Shown: positions 1 through 8,721, counted from the stretch's first letter. The stretch is 64,000 nt of DNA from Acidimicrobiaceae bacterium (GCA_016722025.1 JADKGZ010000011.1:55875-119874), one strand, 5' to 3'. Numbers and translations: made by a program. Notes: a model not told the origin generated them from the letters alone.

Positions 1-155
1 TCGACGGCGGCAACTTCAACACCATCATCGACTCACTCGACAACCGACTGTTCACCCTGCCCGCAGAGACCATCGTCATGCCGGGTCACGGTGTCAGCAC
101 CACCATCGCCGCCGAGCGGCCACACCTGCAGGAGTGGGTGGCACGCGGCTGGTGA
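1..155 (+). CDS. Metallo-beta-lactamase-fold hydrolase, C-terminal end only
   Basis: The gene enters from the left edge in the frame beginning at base 3. Its last 50 residues are visible and end with a TGA at 153-155. They contain the motif MPGHG followed by TTIAAERPH, the usual last metal-binding histidine region of glyoxalase II-like metallo-beta-lactamase-fold hydrolases. Everything upstream, including the HxHxDH site, lies outside the window, so the substrate cannot be judged. It is followed by about 95 bases without a gene and then by the promoter of the desaturase. Confidence 0.75.
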   Translation, partial: DGGNFNTIIDSLDNRLFTLPAETIVMPGHGVSTTIAAERPHLQEWVARGW

Positions 156-236
156 GCCGTTCATCCGCCGCGGCTGCAACCGCCGCAACGAGCGTTGATG
201 CGTCAGCGGGCGTGATGCCCGGCGAGGCCGAGGCCC

Positions 237-242
237 TACAAT
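237..242 (+). promoter_or_regulatory. -10 box of the desaturase gene
   Basis: TACAAT lies exactly 7 bases before the ATG at 250. Transcription would therefore begin at or next to the start codon (leaderless mRNA). Confidence 0.65.
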
Positions 243-249
243 CCTCGCC

Positions 250-1194
250 ATGTCGGGGATGGTGATCACCACGCTGCCCGCCTGCCGCGAGACGGCGTTG
301 ATCCGGCCCGATGGCCGGCCACAACCCGCGTTCCGCGAGCAGCTGCGGCGCATTCCCTCGTGGCGCAACGCATGGTCGGTGCTCTTCTTGTACGTGCAGA
401 CCGGCCTGGTGCTGTGGGCCACCGTCGCCCTCGCTCCGTGGGTGTGGCCCATCACCTTCGTGCTGCTGGGCCGCACGTTCGCCCAGTACCTCTCGCTGAT
501 GCACGACGCGGCGCACCGGCTGCTGTTCCGCAACAAGCGCGTGAACGACTTCGTCGGCCGGTGGCTGCTGGGCTACCCGTCGCTCACCAACGTCGACGGG
601 TATCGCCGTGTGCACGCAGCGCATCACCGCGAGGAGTTCGGGCCGGACGAACCGGATCTGGCGTTGTACGTGGGCTACCCGATCACGCCCGCCAGCTTCA
701 GGCGCAAGCTGTGGCGCGACGCGACCGGGCGCACGGGCAGCAAGCTGATGCTGCAGTTCCTCTCGTCGGCGCGCAGCCCCGACCAACGGTCGCGCCACAC
801 GTTCTGGAAGATCATGCTGGTGCAAGCCGTCCTGCTCGGTGCGGCGATCATCAGCGGGCACTGGTGGCTGTACCCGTTCTTCTGGCTGGGGCCATACCTC
901 ACCGTCTGGCGCGTGATCAACCGTCTGCGCTCGATCGCCGAGCACGGTGGCATGCACGCGTCGCCCGACCGGCGCCGCACCACGCACGCGGTCGCACAGC
1001 ACCCACTGGCGCGGTTCATGGTGGTGCCGTATCGCATCGGGCTGCACCTTCCTCACCACGTGGACAGCGGTGTGCCGTTCCGCAACCTGCCGCAACTCGA
1101 CGCGGCGCTGCGCCAAGCCGGCTACCTCGACGACTCGTTCGAGTACCCCTCGTACCCCGCGATCTGGAAAGCGCTGCGCACCCCCACCGCCTAG
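250..1194 (+). CDS. Fatty acid desaturase family membrane protein
   Basis: This 314-residue protein has the three histidine boxes of membrane di-iron desaturases in order: MHDAAHR near residue 84, HAAHH near residue 124 and HLPHH near residue 265. Hydrophobic segments lie between boxes (near residues 45-75 and 185-220). The family inserts double bonds into acyl chains, or hydroxylates or ketolates them, using a di-iron centre on the cytoplasmic membrane face. The exact substrate is not visible. The ATG at 250 is chosen because a TACAAT -10 box ends 7 bases upstream. The gene is followed after 40 bases by a PLP decarboxylase on the same strand, with no evident functional link. Confidence 0.85.
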   Translation: MSGMVITTLPACRETALIRPDGRPQPAFREQLRRIPSWRNAWSVLFLYVQTGLVLWATVALAPWVWPITFVLLGRTFAQYLSLMHDAAHRLLFRNKRVNDFVGRWLLGYPSLTNVDGYRRVHAAHHREEFGPDEPDLALYVGYPITPASFRRKLWRDATGRTGSKLMLQFLSSARSPDQRSRHTFWKIMLVQAVLLGAAIISGHWWLYPFFWLGPYLTVWRVINRLRSIAEHGGMHASPDRRRTTHAVAQHPLARFMVVPYRIGLHLPHHVDSGVPFRNLPQLDAALRQAGYLDDSFEYPSYPAIWKALRTPTA

Positions 1195-1234
1195 TCTTTC
1201 GGGACCTAACTACTTCTCCGATCGCGGGACCCGC

Positions 1235-2608
1235 ATGGCGACATCGATGCACACTTGGGACGACGACACCAACCGGTTCGCCCACGCCGTCATCGACTAC
1301 GCGGTCGAGCGCGTGCACCTGGCCAAGGACACTCAGTGGGGCGCACACCCCGCCGACGTGCTGCAGGCGGCGATCGCCCACGCGGTCGCGCCGCAGGGAG
1401 TCGGTGGCCTGGAAGCGCTGCGTCTCTTCCGCGAGGTGCTGCTGCCCGCCTGTCGCCCGATGGACGATCCGATGAACCTGGCGTACGTGCCCACCGCGCC
1501 ATCGGTGGCATCGACCATGTTCGACCTTGTGGTCAGTGCCTCGTCGATCTTCGGCGGCAACTGGGAGGCCGGCGCCGGGGCCATTGCGGCCGAGAACCAG
1601 GCGTTGCGCTGGTTGGCCGACCTTGCCGGCTTTCCGCCCGACGCCGGCGGCGTGTTCGTGTCGGGTGGGTCGGCAGCGAACCTCAGCGCACTGGTGACCG
1701 CACGGGAGGTGTTCACGCAACGCCGCGGCGGGCGACCGCCGAGGTACACCGTGGCGGTCACCGAAGAGGTGCACGCCTCGGTGCGTGCCGCCGCGCGCGT
1801 GATGGACGTCGATGTGTTGCCGGTGCACACCGACGCGCACGGGCGGATGACCGGTGCAGCGCTCGATGCGGCGCTGCACGAGCACGAGCACGACAGTGTT
1901 TTCGCCGTGGTCGCCACCGGCGGCACCACCAACGCGGGCGTGATCGACGAGCTCGACCCGATCGCAGATGTCTGTCAGGCGCGTGGCCTGTGGATGCACG
2001 TCGACGGCGCGTACGGCCTGGCCGCGCTGTGCAGCAGCATCGTTCGCGATCGCTTCCACGGCATCGAGCGTGCCGACAGCTTCGGCGTCGACCCGCACAA
2101 GTGGCTGTTCGCTCCCTACGACAGTGCTGCGCTGATCTACCGCGACCCGCGGCCTGCCGCTGCCACCCACGCGCAGCACGGCGCGTACCTCGATGCCGTG
2201 AACCGGGGTGACTGGAACCCCAGCGACTACGCCTATCACCTGTCGCGTCGCGCTCGCGGCCTGCCGCTGTGGTTCGGCCTCGCCACGTACGGCACGCAGG
2301 CGTACACCGATGCAGTCGACGGGGCCATCCGCACCGCCGCCTCCTTCGCCGACGAAGTGTCGGCGCGACCCCAGTTCCAACTGCTGTTGCCGCCCGAGCT
2401 TTCGGTCGTGCTGTTCACACGCATCGGCTGGAGCAGCGAGCAGTACGCGGAGTGGAGCAAACGTCGCGCCGGCGAGGGGCGCTACCTGGTGGTGCCCACC
2501 TCGTGGCGCGGCGAGCCGTGCCTGCGCATCTGCATCGTGCACCCGCTCACCGAGCTCGGCGAGATCGTCGGCATCCTCGACGACCTCGTCAGCTACCAGC
2601 CGGCGTGA
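1235..2608 (+). CDS. Group II pyridoxal-phosphate-dependent decarboxylase
   Basis: The 457-residue protein belongs to the glutamate/aromatic amino acid decarboxylase fold. The PLP-binding lysine is in SFGVDPHKWLFAPYD. The cofactor phosphate and ring contacts are in VATGGTTNAGVIDEL and MHVDGAYGLAAL. The enzyme should remove the alpha-carboxyl of an amino acid. I cannot tell whether the substrate is glutamate, an aromatic residue or diaminobutyrate. A longer open frame extends upstream into the desaturase gene, but the ATG at 1235 (or 1247) begins the family-like part. It lies 85 bases upstream of the suf genes and is not obviously co-regulated with them, because an operator and a promoter intervene. 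Confidence 0.85.
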   Translation: MATSMHTWDDDTNRFAHAVIDYAVERVHLAKDTQWGAHPADVLQAAIAHAVAPQGVGGLEALRLFREVLLPACRPMDDPMNLAYVPTAPSVASTMFDLVVSASSIFGGNWEAGAGAIAAENQALRWLADLAGFPPDAGGVFVSGGSAANLSALVTAREVFTQRRGGRPPRYTVAVTEEVHASVRAAARVMDVDVLPVHTDAHGRMTGAALDAALHEHEHDSVFAVVATGGTTNAGVIDELDPIADVCQARGLWMHVDGAYGLAALCSSIVRDRFHGIERADSFGVDPHKWLFAPYDSAALIYRDPRPAAATHAQHGAYLDAVNRGDWNPSDYAYHLSRRARGLPLWFGLATYGTQAYTDAVDGAIRTAASFADEVSARPQFQLLLPPELSVVLFTRIGWSSEQYAEWSKRRAGEGRYLVVPTSWRGEPCLRICIVHPLTELGEIVGILDDLVSYQPA

Positions 2609-2645
2609 CCCCGAGGCCAGGGCTCGTGCGCGTGCGCCGAGTTTC

Positions 2646-2661
2646 TACTACGGCCATAGGG
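2646..2661. promoter_or_regulatory. SUF operator-like palindrome 1 (upstream of sufC)
   Basis: TACTACGGCCATAGGG matches the pattern TACTAY-N4-RTAGTR, which also occurs upstream of sufD and sufB. Here it covers about -47 to -32 relative to the predicted transcript start. The central CTACGGCCATAG is nearly self-complementary, and the outer right arm is degenerate. Confidence 0.6.
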
Positions 2662-2679
2662 GAAATAGCCGGTGCCCAC

Positions 2680-2685
2680 TAGAAT
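2680..2685 (+). promoter_or_regulatory. -10 box of the sufCSU unit
   Basis: TAGAAT ends 7 bases before the GTG at 2693. Its last bases together with the next G form an ATG at 2684 that can be mistaken for the sufC start. Confidence 0.65.
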
Positions 2686-2692
2686 GGCTGCC

Positions 2693-3448
2693 GTGACCGA
2701 GCTCTTCCGCATCGACAACCTGCACGCCCGGCCCGTCTCCGACGAAGGCGATGCGGCCGACATCCTGCGCGGCGTGTCGCTGACGGTCGCCGAAGGCGAG
2801 GTGCACGCCATCATGGGCCCCAACGGTTGTGGCAAGAGCACGCTCGCCAGCGCGCTGCTCGCCAGCCCGGAGTACGAGGTCACCAGTGGCCGCATCTACT
2901 TCCAGGGCGACGATGTCACCGATTGGCCCACCGATGTGCGGGCCAAGGCCGGCATGTTCCTGGCCTTCCAGTACCCGCAGGAGATCCCCGGCGTGTCGGT
3001 CATCCAGTTCTTGCGGCAGGCGCTGTCGGCCCGCAAGGGGCTCGACCTCAGCGTGCTCGAGCTGCGCCTGGCCACCATGGACTGGATGAAGCGGTTGGGC
3101 ATGGACAGCTCGTTCGTCGATCGCTACCTCAACGAGGGCTTCAGCGGTGGCGAGAAGAAGCGCAACGAAGTGATGCAGATGGCCATCCTCGAGCCCGAGA
3201 TCGCGATCCTCGACGAGACCGACAGCGGGCTCGACATCGATGCCCTGCGCATCGTCGCCAAGGGAATTCGCGAGATCCGAGCCGATCGACCCAAGATGGG
3301 GGTCGTGCTCATCACCCATTACCAGCGCTTGCTCGACGAGGTCGCCCCCGACCACGTGCACATCATGGTGGACGGTCGCATCGTGGCCAGCGGCGGCATG
3401 GAGCTGGCCGCACAGCTGGAGAGCGACGGGTACGAGGCGTTCCGGTGA
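2693..3448 (+). CDS. sufC: Fe-S cluster assembly ATPase SufC (copy 1)
   Basis: The 251-residue ABC-type ATPase drives the SufBC(2)D scaffold on which Fe-S clusters are built in the cytoplasm. Visible motifs are Walker A GPNGCGKST near residue 45, the SufC-type signature SGGEKKRNE and Walker B IAILDETDSGLDID. The GTG at 2693 is chosen over the in-frame ATG at 2672 because the -10 box TAGAAT (2680-2685) lies downstream of that ATG, so the ATG would not be transcribed. The stop codon overlaps the sufS start by 4 bases (GTGA), giving translational coupling. A second SufC is encoded at 13744-14535 next to sufD, so the partner of each copy is an open question. Confidence 0.93.
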   Translation: MTELFRIDNLHARPVSDEGDAADILRGVSLTVAEGEVHAIMGPNGCGKSTLASALLASPEYEVTSGRIYFQGDDVTDWPTDVRAKAGMFLAFQYPQEIPGVSVIQFLRQALSARKGLDLSVLELRLATMDWMKRLGMDSSFVDRYLNEGFSGGEKKRNEVMQMAILEPEIAILDETDSGLDIDALRIVAKGIREIRADRPKMGVVLITHYQRLLDEVAPDHVHIMVDGRIVASGGMELAAQLESDGYEAFR

Positions 3449-4689
3449 CCGCTGCGCAAACCCTCGATGTCGCCGCGATCAAGCAGCAGTTCCCGCTGTT
3501 GCGGCGCGAGATCAACGGTGCGCCGCTGGTGTACCTGGATTCGGCCAACACCACGCAGAAGCCGCAAGTGGTGATCGATGCGATGAGCACGTTCATGGAG
3601 CAGTCGTACGCGCCCATCAACCGCAGCGCATACTCGCTGGCGGCTGAGGCCACCGACTGCTTCGAGGGTGCGCGCACCAAGGTGCAGCACTTCATCAACG
3701 CCCGCCGCGCACACGAGATCGTGTTCACCAAGAACGCCACCGAGTCGCTCAACCTGGTGGCCTACGCGTGGGGTCGCGCCAACTTGCAGGCGGGCGACGT
3801 GGTGGTGCTCACGCACATGGAGCACCACGCCAACATCGTGCCGTGGCACATGCTGGTGGCCGAGAAGGGCATCGTGCTGCGCTGGGTGCCGCTCACCGCT
3901 GACGGCCAACTCGACCTCTCCGAGCTCCCTTCGCTGCTCGACGGAGCACGCGTGTTCAGCTTCACCGCAATGAGCAACGTGTTGGGCACCATCACCCCCG
4001 TGCAGCAGTTGTGTGCGGCAGCCCACGCGGCAGGCGCGCTTGCCATCGTCGACGGTTGCCAGTACGTGCCACACAACGTCACCGACGTGCAAGCCTGGGG
4101 CGCCGATTTCATGGCGTTCAGCAGCCACAAGCTGTGCGGCCCTTCGGGTGTCGGCGTGCTGTGGGGCCGCGAAGAGCTGCTCGACGCCATGCCGCCGTTC
4201 CTCGGCGGTGGCAACATGATCGCCGACGTTCGGCTCGACGGTTTCACCACCGCCGAGCTGCCTGCCAAGTTCGAAGCCGGCACGCCTCCCATCACCGAGG
4301 TCGTCGGCCTGGGCGCCGCGGTCGACTTCCTCACCGGGTTGGGCATGGCCAACATCCGCCGCCACGAGATCGAGGTGGCCGGTTACGCGATGCAGTCGCT
4401 CACCGAACGGTTCGGCACCGACATCCAGTTGCACGGCCCGTGCAACGTGGAAGTGCGCGGCGCCACCTTCAGCTTCGGCTTCCGCGACATCCACCCCCAC
4501 GACCTCAGCCAGGTGCTCGACCAGCGCAACGTGTGCGTGCGCGCCGGTCACCACTGCGCGAAGCCACTGATGCGGCTGCTGGGCGTCAACGCCACCGCCC
4601 GCGCCAGCTTCTACCTCTACAACGACACCACCGACGTCGACACGCTGGCCGACGCGCTCGACAGTGCCAGCGATATCTTCGCGTCATAG
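3445..4689 (+). CDS. sufS: Cysteine desulfurase SufS
   Basis: The 414-residue PLP enzyme takes sulfur from cysteine as a persulfide and hands it to SufU for Fe-S assembly. The PLP lysine is K229 in SSHKLCGPSGVG. The catalytic cysteine is C371 in VRAGHHCAKPLM, the hallmark of the group II (SufS) class. The start is the GTG overlapping the sufC stop. An ORF extending upstream in this frame covers sufC and is a shadow. The N-terminal motif reads YLDSANTTQKP where the family usually has an Asn-Ala-Ala-Thr stretch, a mild variation. Ten bases and a strong ribosome site separate it from sufU. Confidence 0.93.
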   Translation: MTAAQTLDVAAIKQQFPLLRREINGAPLVYLDSANTTQKPQVVIDAMSTFMEQSYAPINRSAYSLAAEATDCFEGARTKVQHFINARRAHEIVFTKNATESLNLVAYAWGRANLQAGDVVVLTHMEHHANIVPWHMLVAEKGIVLRWVPLTADGQLDLSELPSLLDGARVFSFTAMSNVLGTITPVQQLCAAAHAAGALAIVDGCQYVPHNVTDVQAWGADFMAFSSHKLCGPSGVGVLWGREELLDAMPPFLGGGNMIADVRLDGFTTAELPAKFEAGTPPITEVVGLGAAVDFLTGLGMANIRRHEIEVAGYAMQSLTERFGTDIQLHGPCNVEVRGATFSFGFRDIHPHDLSQVLDQRNVCVRAGHHCAKPLMRLLGVNATARASFYLYNDTTDVDTLADALDSASDIFAS

Positions 4690-4698
4690 GAGGCCCAC

Positions 4699-5145
4699 AT
4701 GCCCGGCTTGGAAGACCTGTACCGCGAGATCATCCTCGATCACCATCGCAACCCGCGCAACCGCGGCGAGCTGGCCCCGCCGGCACCGCACGCAGTGGGG
4801 CACAACCCGTTGTGCGGCGACGAGATCGACGTGTACCTGCAGGTGGAGAACGACGTCGTGGTCGACGTGAAGGTGGGCGGCCAGGGCTGCAGCATCTCGC
4901 AGAGCTCGGCCAGCATGATGAGCCAGGCCATCAAGGGCAAGCCGGTCACCGAAGTGCGTGCGCTCGTGCGGCGCTTCAAGGGCCTGATGAGCATTCCCGA
5001 CGAGGACGGCAACCCCATCGAGCCCGACCCCGAGGTGAAGTTGGGCGACTTGGAGGCGCTGCAGGGCGTCGTCAAGTTCCCGGTGCGCATCAAGTGCGCC
5101 ACCCTCTCCTGGAACACGCTGCTCGACGCGCTCGCCCAAGCATGA
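4699..5145 (+). CDS. sufU: SufU-type sulfur relay / scaffold protein
   Basis: The 148-residue IscU-like protein has the three conserved cysteines in NPLCGDEID, GGQGCSIS and IKCATLSW. In actinobacteria and Firmicutes SufU is a zinc protein that accepts the persulfide from SufS. The length and the insertion after the second cysteine, compared with IscU, fit SufU. AGGAGG at 4688-4693 is a strong Shine-Dalgarno sequence, as expected for an internal gene. The stop overlaps the nucleoside hydrolase start (ATGA). SufT, often the next gene in actinobacteria, is absent here. Confidence 0.92.
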   Translation: MPGLEDLYREIILDHHRNPRNRGELAPPAPHAVGHNPLCGDEIDVYLQVENDVVVDVKVGGQGCSISQSSASMMSQAIKGKPVTEVRALVRRFKGLMSIPDEDGNPIEPDPEVKLGDLEALQGVVKFPVRIKCATLSWNTLLDALAQA

Positions 5146-6098
5146 CGACCAAGATTCCCATCATCATCGACACCGATCCGGGCATCGATGATGCGATGGC
5201 AATCTTCTACGCGCTGGCCTCACCAGAGCTCGACGTCGTCGGGCTCACCACCGTGTTCGGCAACGCACATGTCGACGTGTGCACCGACAACGCCATCCGC
5301 ATCCTCGACATCGCCGGCCGCTCGCACATCCCGGTGGCTCAGGGTGCCGCCCGGCCGTTGGCCATGCCGTACCGCGGCCCGGCCGACTACGTGCACGGCG
5401 TCAACGGCCTCGCCGATGTGGCCTTGCCACTTCCCTCACGGGCGCCGCACGCACTCGCTGCCGCGCACTTCATCATCGAGCAGGTCATGGCCGCGCCGGG
5501 CGAGATCACGCTGGTGCCGATCGGCCCACTCACCAACATCGCCCTCGCCATGCTTCTGCAACCCGACCTGCCGCAGCACCTGGCCGGCATGGTCATCATG
5601 GGCGGCAACGCATTCGTTCCCGGCAACGCGTCGCCTGCCGCGGAGGCCAACATCCTCAACGATCCGGAGGCCGCCGACATCGTGTTCGGTGCCGACTGCC
5701 CGATCGTGATGTGCGGGTTGGATGTCACCGAGCGCACCATCATGTCCAGCGAGCAGATCGCCGGCATCGCGTCCATCGACAACGATCGCGCTCGGCTCGC
5801 CGCGCAGATCCTGCCGTACTACCGCGACTTCCACCTGTCGCACGGTGGGCCCGATGGCATCCACGTGCACGACAGCACCTGCATCTCGTACCTGCTCGCA
5901 CCGCAGCACTACCGGGCGGTGCATCACCCGGTGCGTGTCGATTGCGGCCAGCACGTGGGCCGCGGCAAGACCTGGCCGACCACTCGCCATGCGCTTGCCG
6001 AAGGGCCGTGGGGTGGGCGACGGGCCATCACCATCCTCACCGAGGTCGATGCGGCTGCAGTGGTGGCGCTGGAACTCTCGCGCCTTACAGTCGCCTGA
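5142..6098 (+). CDS. Inosine-uridine preferring nucleoside hydrolase
   Basis: The 318-residue protein carries the N-terminal calcium-binding signature DTDPGIDDAMA at residues 10-20, typical of the IU nucleoside hydrolase family. These enzymes cleave the N-glycosidic bond of ribonucleosides during salvage. Further family motifs are TTVFGNAHVD and the active-site region MCGLDVTERTIM. The ATG overlaps the sufU stop by 4 bases, so it is translated from the suf transcript, although no metabolic link to Fe-S assembly is known. The specific nucleoside cannot be deduced. Confidence 0.88.
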   Translation: MTTKIPIIIDTDPGIDDAMAIFYALASPELDVVGLTTVFGNAHVDVCTDNAIRILDIAGRSHIPVAQGAARPLAMPYRGPADYVHGVNGLADVALPLPSRAPHALAAAHFIIEQVMAAPGEITLVPIGPLTNIALAMLLQPDLPQHLAGMVIMGGNAFVPGNASPAAEANILNDPEAADIVFGADCPIVMCGLDVTERTIMSSEQIAGIASIDNDRARLAAQILPYYRDFHLSHGGPDGIHVHDSTCISYLLAPQHYRAVHHPVRVDCGQHVGRGKTWPTTRHALAEGPWGGRRAITILTEVDAAAVVALELSRLTVA

Positions 6099-6101
6099 CG
6101 T

Positions 6102-6779
6102 ATGCATGAGTTCTTCGACGACATCGTCCCCCACCCCGAGGGCGTCGACCCCGACACCGACCTGATCCACGAGCGCGCCTACGTGGTGCGCGCGTATCGC
6201 AAAGACGCCCACACGCTGCTCCTGCGTGGCGCGGTGCGCGACCAGAAGCCGCCGGGCCTCTACGTGCCCAACGACCCCGAGCCACTGACGGTTCATCACA
6301 TGATCGTCGACCTGCACATCGAGGTTCCGTCGTTGGAGATCGTGCAGGCGAAGGCGGTGTTGCAGACGCACCCTCACGCCAACTGCACCCGCATCGAAGA
6401 CCACTACGAGAACCTGGTGGGGCTCTCCATCGCGCGCGGCTTCACCCACAAGGTGCGCGAGCTGTTCGGCGGACCTCGCGGGTGCACGCACACCACCGCG
6501 CTGCTGCAGGCCATGGCCCCGGTGGCGGTGCAGTCGATGTGGTCGTTCCGCATGATGGCCGCCGCCGATGCGGGGGGCGCGAGCGGGCCCGACTTCTCCA
6601 CCCCGGAAGCACGCATGCGGGCGATGGCCACCAACCTCAACACCTGCCACATCTGGGCCGAGGACGGCGAGCAGGTCACCGGCATTCGCAACGGCGAGCC
6701 GATGGAGGTTCCGGTGTGGATCGTGAAGCGGTTCCGCGAACTGGGCCTCGACCACAACAGCTGGCGCAACCAGGGCTAG
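6102..6779 (+). CDS. DUF2889 family protein
   Basis: This 225-residue protein matches what I recall of DUF2889. It has an N-terminal region ending in VRDQKPPG, a middle HHMIVDLHIEV strand, an HPHANC segment and the signature RELFGGPRGCTHTTALL. The cysteine and histidine in GCTHT and the late CHIWAEDG are conserved-looking and could bind metal. The molecular function of the family is unknown. It starts 3 bases after the nucleoside hydrolase stop. A possible -10 box TACAGT (6086-6091) lies inside the end of that gene, 10 bases upstream of the ATG, so it could have its own promoter. Confidence 0.75.
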   Translation: MHEFFDDIVPHPEGVDPDTDLIHERAYVVRAYRKDAHTLLLRGAVRDQKPPGLYVPNDPEPLTVHHMIVDLHIEVPSLEIVQAKAVLQTHPHANCTRIEDHYENLVGLSIARGFTHKVRELFGGPRGCTHTTALLQAMAPVAVQSMWSFRMMAAADAGGASGPDFSTPEARMRAMATNLNTCHIWAEDGEQVTGIRNGEPMEVPVWIVKRFRELGLDHNSWRNQG

Positions 6780-6791
6780 CTCACCACCCTG

Positions 6792-7814
6792 ATGCGGTTC
6801 CTCACCACGCCGTGGGCGCGCGCTCGACGCGCAGCGGCCGCCGACCAGCGCCGCGCGTCGCCGACGGTCACCGTCGCTGTCTGTACGCTCGACCGCCGGG
6901 ATCAACTCGAGCGCACGCTCCACGCGTTGCGTTCGCTGACCTATCCAGCGTTCGAGGTGGTCGTCGTCAACGGGCCGTCCACCGACGGCACGGCCGAGAT
7001 GCTCGAAGGTTTCGACCACTCCCTCCGTGTGGCGACATGCGGTGTGGCTGCGATCGGAGCGTCTCGCAACATCGCCGTCGCTTCAGCAGCGGGCGATCTC
7101 GTGGCGTTCATCGACGACGACGCCATTCCGCCACCGAACTGGCTGGAGACGCTGTTGCCGGCGTTCGACGACCCCCTGGTCGGTGCTGCGGGCGGCGCCG
7201 TCTTCGACGTTCCCCTCGGCCGTGTCGATTGGCAGCTGTGCACCTGCACGCGTCTCGGCGCCGGCAACACCGACAGCCCCGGCCCGATCAGTCGTTACCT
7301 CGGCGCCGGCGCCGACCCGGTCGCCTACCTGGCCGGATGCAACATGATGATCCGACGACGCGCGCTGCAACAGGTCGACGGCTTCAACCCGCTGCTCACC
7401 GGGGCATACGACGATGTCGACATCTGCTGCCGACTCAACGACGCGGGCTGGGGCATTGCCTACGTGCCCGCCGCGGTGGTTCGCCACGACCGGGCACCGA
7501 ACCTGACTCGCGACGACCAGCAGACCATTCGCGACCCGTACCGCATCCTCGCGTCGCGGGCGATCTTCGCGATGCAGTCGACCGTTGCACCCGACGAGAC
7601 CGCCGTGGTCGCCATGCTCGCCGAGTCCCTGCGCGAGTGGACCGTCTTCGCCGACCAGCAACTTGCCGCGGGGCACCTGACGCCTGTCGAGCACCAACGC
7701 TTCGTCGAGCAGGCCGAGGCGGGAGCGCGCGACGGCCTTGCCGCCGGCAGAGGCCCCCGCCTGGTCACCGTGATCCCCGATCCGCCCCGGCACCTGTTCC
7801 GCCCCTACCGCTGA
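6792..7814 (+). CDS. GT2-family glycosyltransferase
   Basis: The 340-residue protein has a GT-A fold. TVAVCTLDRRDQLERTL begins the nucleotide-binding domain near residue 25. The metal/nucleotide DXD is in FIDDDAIPPPNWL. YDDVDICCRLNDAGW carries the usual acceptor-side catalytic acid. There is no transmembrane segment, so it is probably cytoplasmic or membrane-associated. Donor and acceptor are unknown. It starts 12 bases after the DUF2889 gene, and both may be read from one transcript. Confidence 0.83.
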   Translation: MRFLTTPWARARRAAAADQRRASPTVTVAVCTLDRRDQLERTLHALRSLTYPAFEVVVVNGPSTDGTAEMLEGFDHSLRVATCGVAAIGASRNIAVASAAGDLVAFIDDDAIPPPNWLETLLPAFDDPLVGAAGGAVFDVPLGRVDWQLCTCTRLGAGNTDSPGPISRYLGAGADPVAYLAGCNMMIRRRALQQVDGFNPLLTGAYDDVDICCRLNDAGWGIAYVPAAVVRHDRAPNLTRDDQQTIRDPYRILASRAIFAMQSTVAPDETAVVAMLAESLREWTVFADQQLAAGHLTPVEHQRFVEQAEAGARDGLAAGRGPRLVTVIPDPPRHLFRPYR

Positions 7815-7858
7815 GGGCATTGCTCGACGCAGCGGTTCGTCCATCGTCGCCCGCAGAT

Positions 7859-7864
7859 TACGAT
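7859..7864 (+). promoter_or_regulatory. -10 box of the DUF4287/DUF1801 gene
   Basis: TACGAT ends exactly 7 bases before the ATG at 7872, the same geometry as at 237 and 2680. Confidence 0.6.
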
Positions 7865-7871
7865 TGGTCAC

Positions 7872-8426
7872 ATGACCGGCGACGACGGTGACCGCACGAA
7901 GTTCTTCCCCGCAATCGAGAACAAGCACGGCGGGCCCATCTCGATGTGGCTCGATCGGCTTGCCGACCTGGGCGATGCGAAGTACCCGCAGCAGATCGCA
8001 TACCTGCGCGAGAACCATGGGTTCAGCCAGGCGCATGCCAATGCCCTGGTGATGTACGTGCGCAACTCGCCCACATCCAAGCGTTTCAAGACCCCGGACG
8101 ACTTCTTCGCCACCCTCGATCCGGTCGCGGCCACGACGGCGCACGACATCTTCGCCGCCATCACGAACACCTATCCGGCTCTGGAGCTGGTGATCGCCTG
8201 GAACCAGCCGATGCTGCGCATCGACGGCAAGTACGTCATCGGGCTCTCGGCTGCGAAGAACCACCTGCTGCTGAACCCGTTCAGTGGCGACGTGCTCGCC
8301 ACGTTCGCCGAGGCGTTGGCCGGCTACGAGGTGAACAAGCGGACGTTCAAGGTGCCGCTCGACTGGGAGGTCGACGCGGAACTGCTGTGCGGCATGGCCG
8401 CAGCCCGTCTCGCGGAACTCGTCTGA
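7872..8426 (+). CDS. Two-domain DUF4287 / DUF1801-like protein
   Basis: The 184-residue soluble protein has an N-terminal DUF4287 domain (residues about 8-70, KFFPAIENKHGGPISMWLDRL) and a C-terminal domain resembling DUF1801/YdhG-like proteins (ELVIAWNQPMLRIDGKYVIG to NKRTFKVPLDWEVD). DUF4287 is of unknown function. DUF1801 members have been called iron-chaperone-like, but this is weakly founded. The convergent gene at 8502-8714 is a stand-alone DUF4287, so the two are paralogous in their N-terminal part. Confidence 0.75.
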   Translation: MTGDDGDRTKFFPAIENKHGGPISMWLDRLADLGDAKYPQQIAYLRENHGFSQAHANALVMYVRNSPTSKRFKTPDDFFATLDPVAATTAHDIFAAITNTYPALELVIAWNQPMLRIDGKYVIGLSAAKNHLLLNPFSGDVLATFAEALAGYEVNKRTFKVPLDWEVDAELLCGMAAARLAELV

Positions 8427-8501
8427 CGACCCGGAAGCGTTGATGATGATCGTCTTGATTCTGGGTGGCGGCGCGGTCCGATCGTCGGCCTGTTCGTCCG
8501 G

Positions 8502-8714
8502 TCAGAGACCGTGCTCCGCTCGATAGTGGGCCACGATCGCAGTGGCGTGGCCGTGCCCCATCGCATGGTCGGACTTCAGCATCGCGACCATCTCGGAGTG
8601 TTTCGCCCCGGGCATGGCGGCGAGCAGCGACTTCCAGTGCGAGATCGGCTGGCCGTACTTCTTCTCGATCGACGGGAAGTACGACGCGGGCCCCGTCACC
8701 TTGTCGGCGCTCAT
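8502..8714 (-). CDS. Stand-alone DUF4287 protein
   Basis: A 70-residue protein, SYFPSIEKKYGQPISHWKSL onward, matches the N-terminal half of the neighbour at 7872-8426. The ATG at 8714 is chosen because a TACGTT -10 box (8722-8727) ends 7 bases upstream in the reading direction. The longer frame extending further upstream is a shadow of the YbaK gene. Function unknown. It may be the product of an old duplication, or may act with the two-domain paralogue. Confidence 0.72.
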   Translation of the reverse strand: MSADKVTGPASYFPSIEKKYGQPISHWKSLLAAMPGAKHSEMVAMLKSDHAMGHGHATAIVAHYRAEHGL

Positions 8715-8721
8715 CGTCGCC

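Noticed and set aside
94..1116. Long minus-strand open frame opposite the desaturase
   Set aside because: It is a shadow frame typical of high-GC genes, rich in Arg/His/Pro without motifs, while the plus strand has all three histidine boxes.
2672..2692. SufC start at ATG 2672 (or ATG 2684)
   Set aside because: The -10 box at 2680-2685 would lie downstream of or across that start. GTG 2693 fits the promoter spacing seen at many genes.
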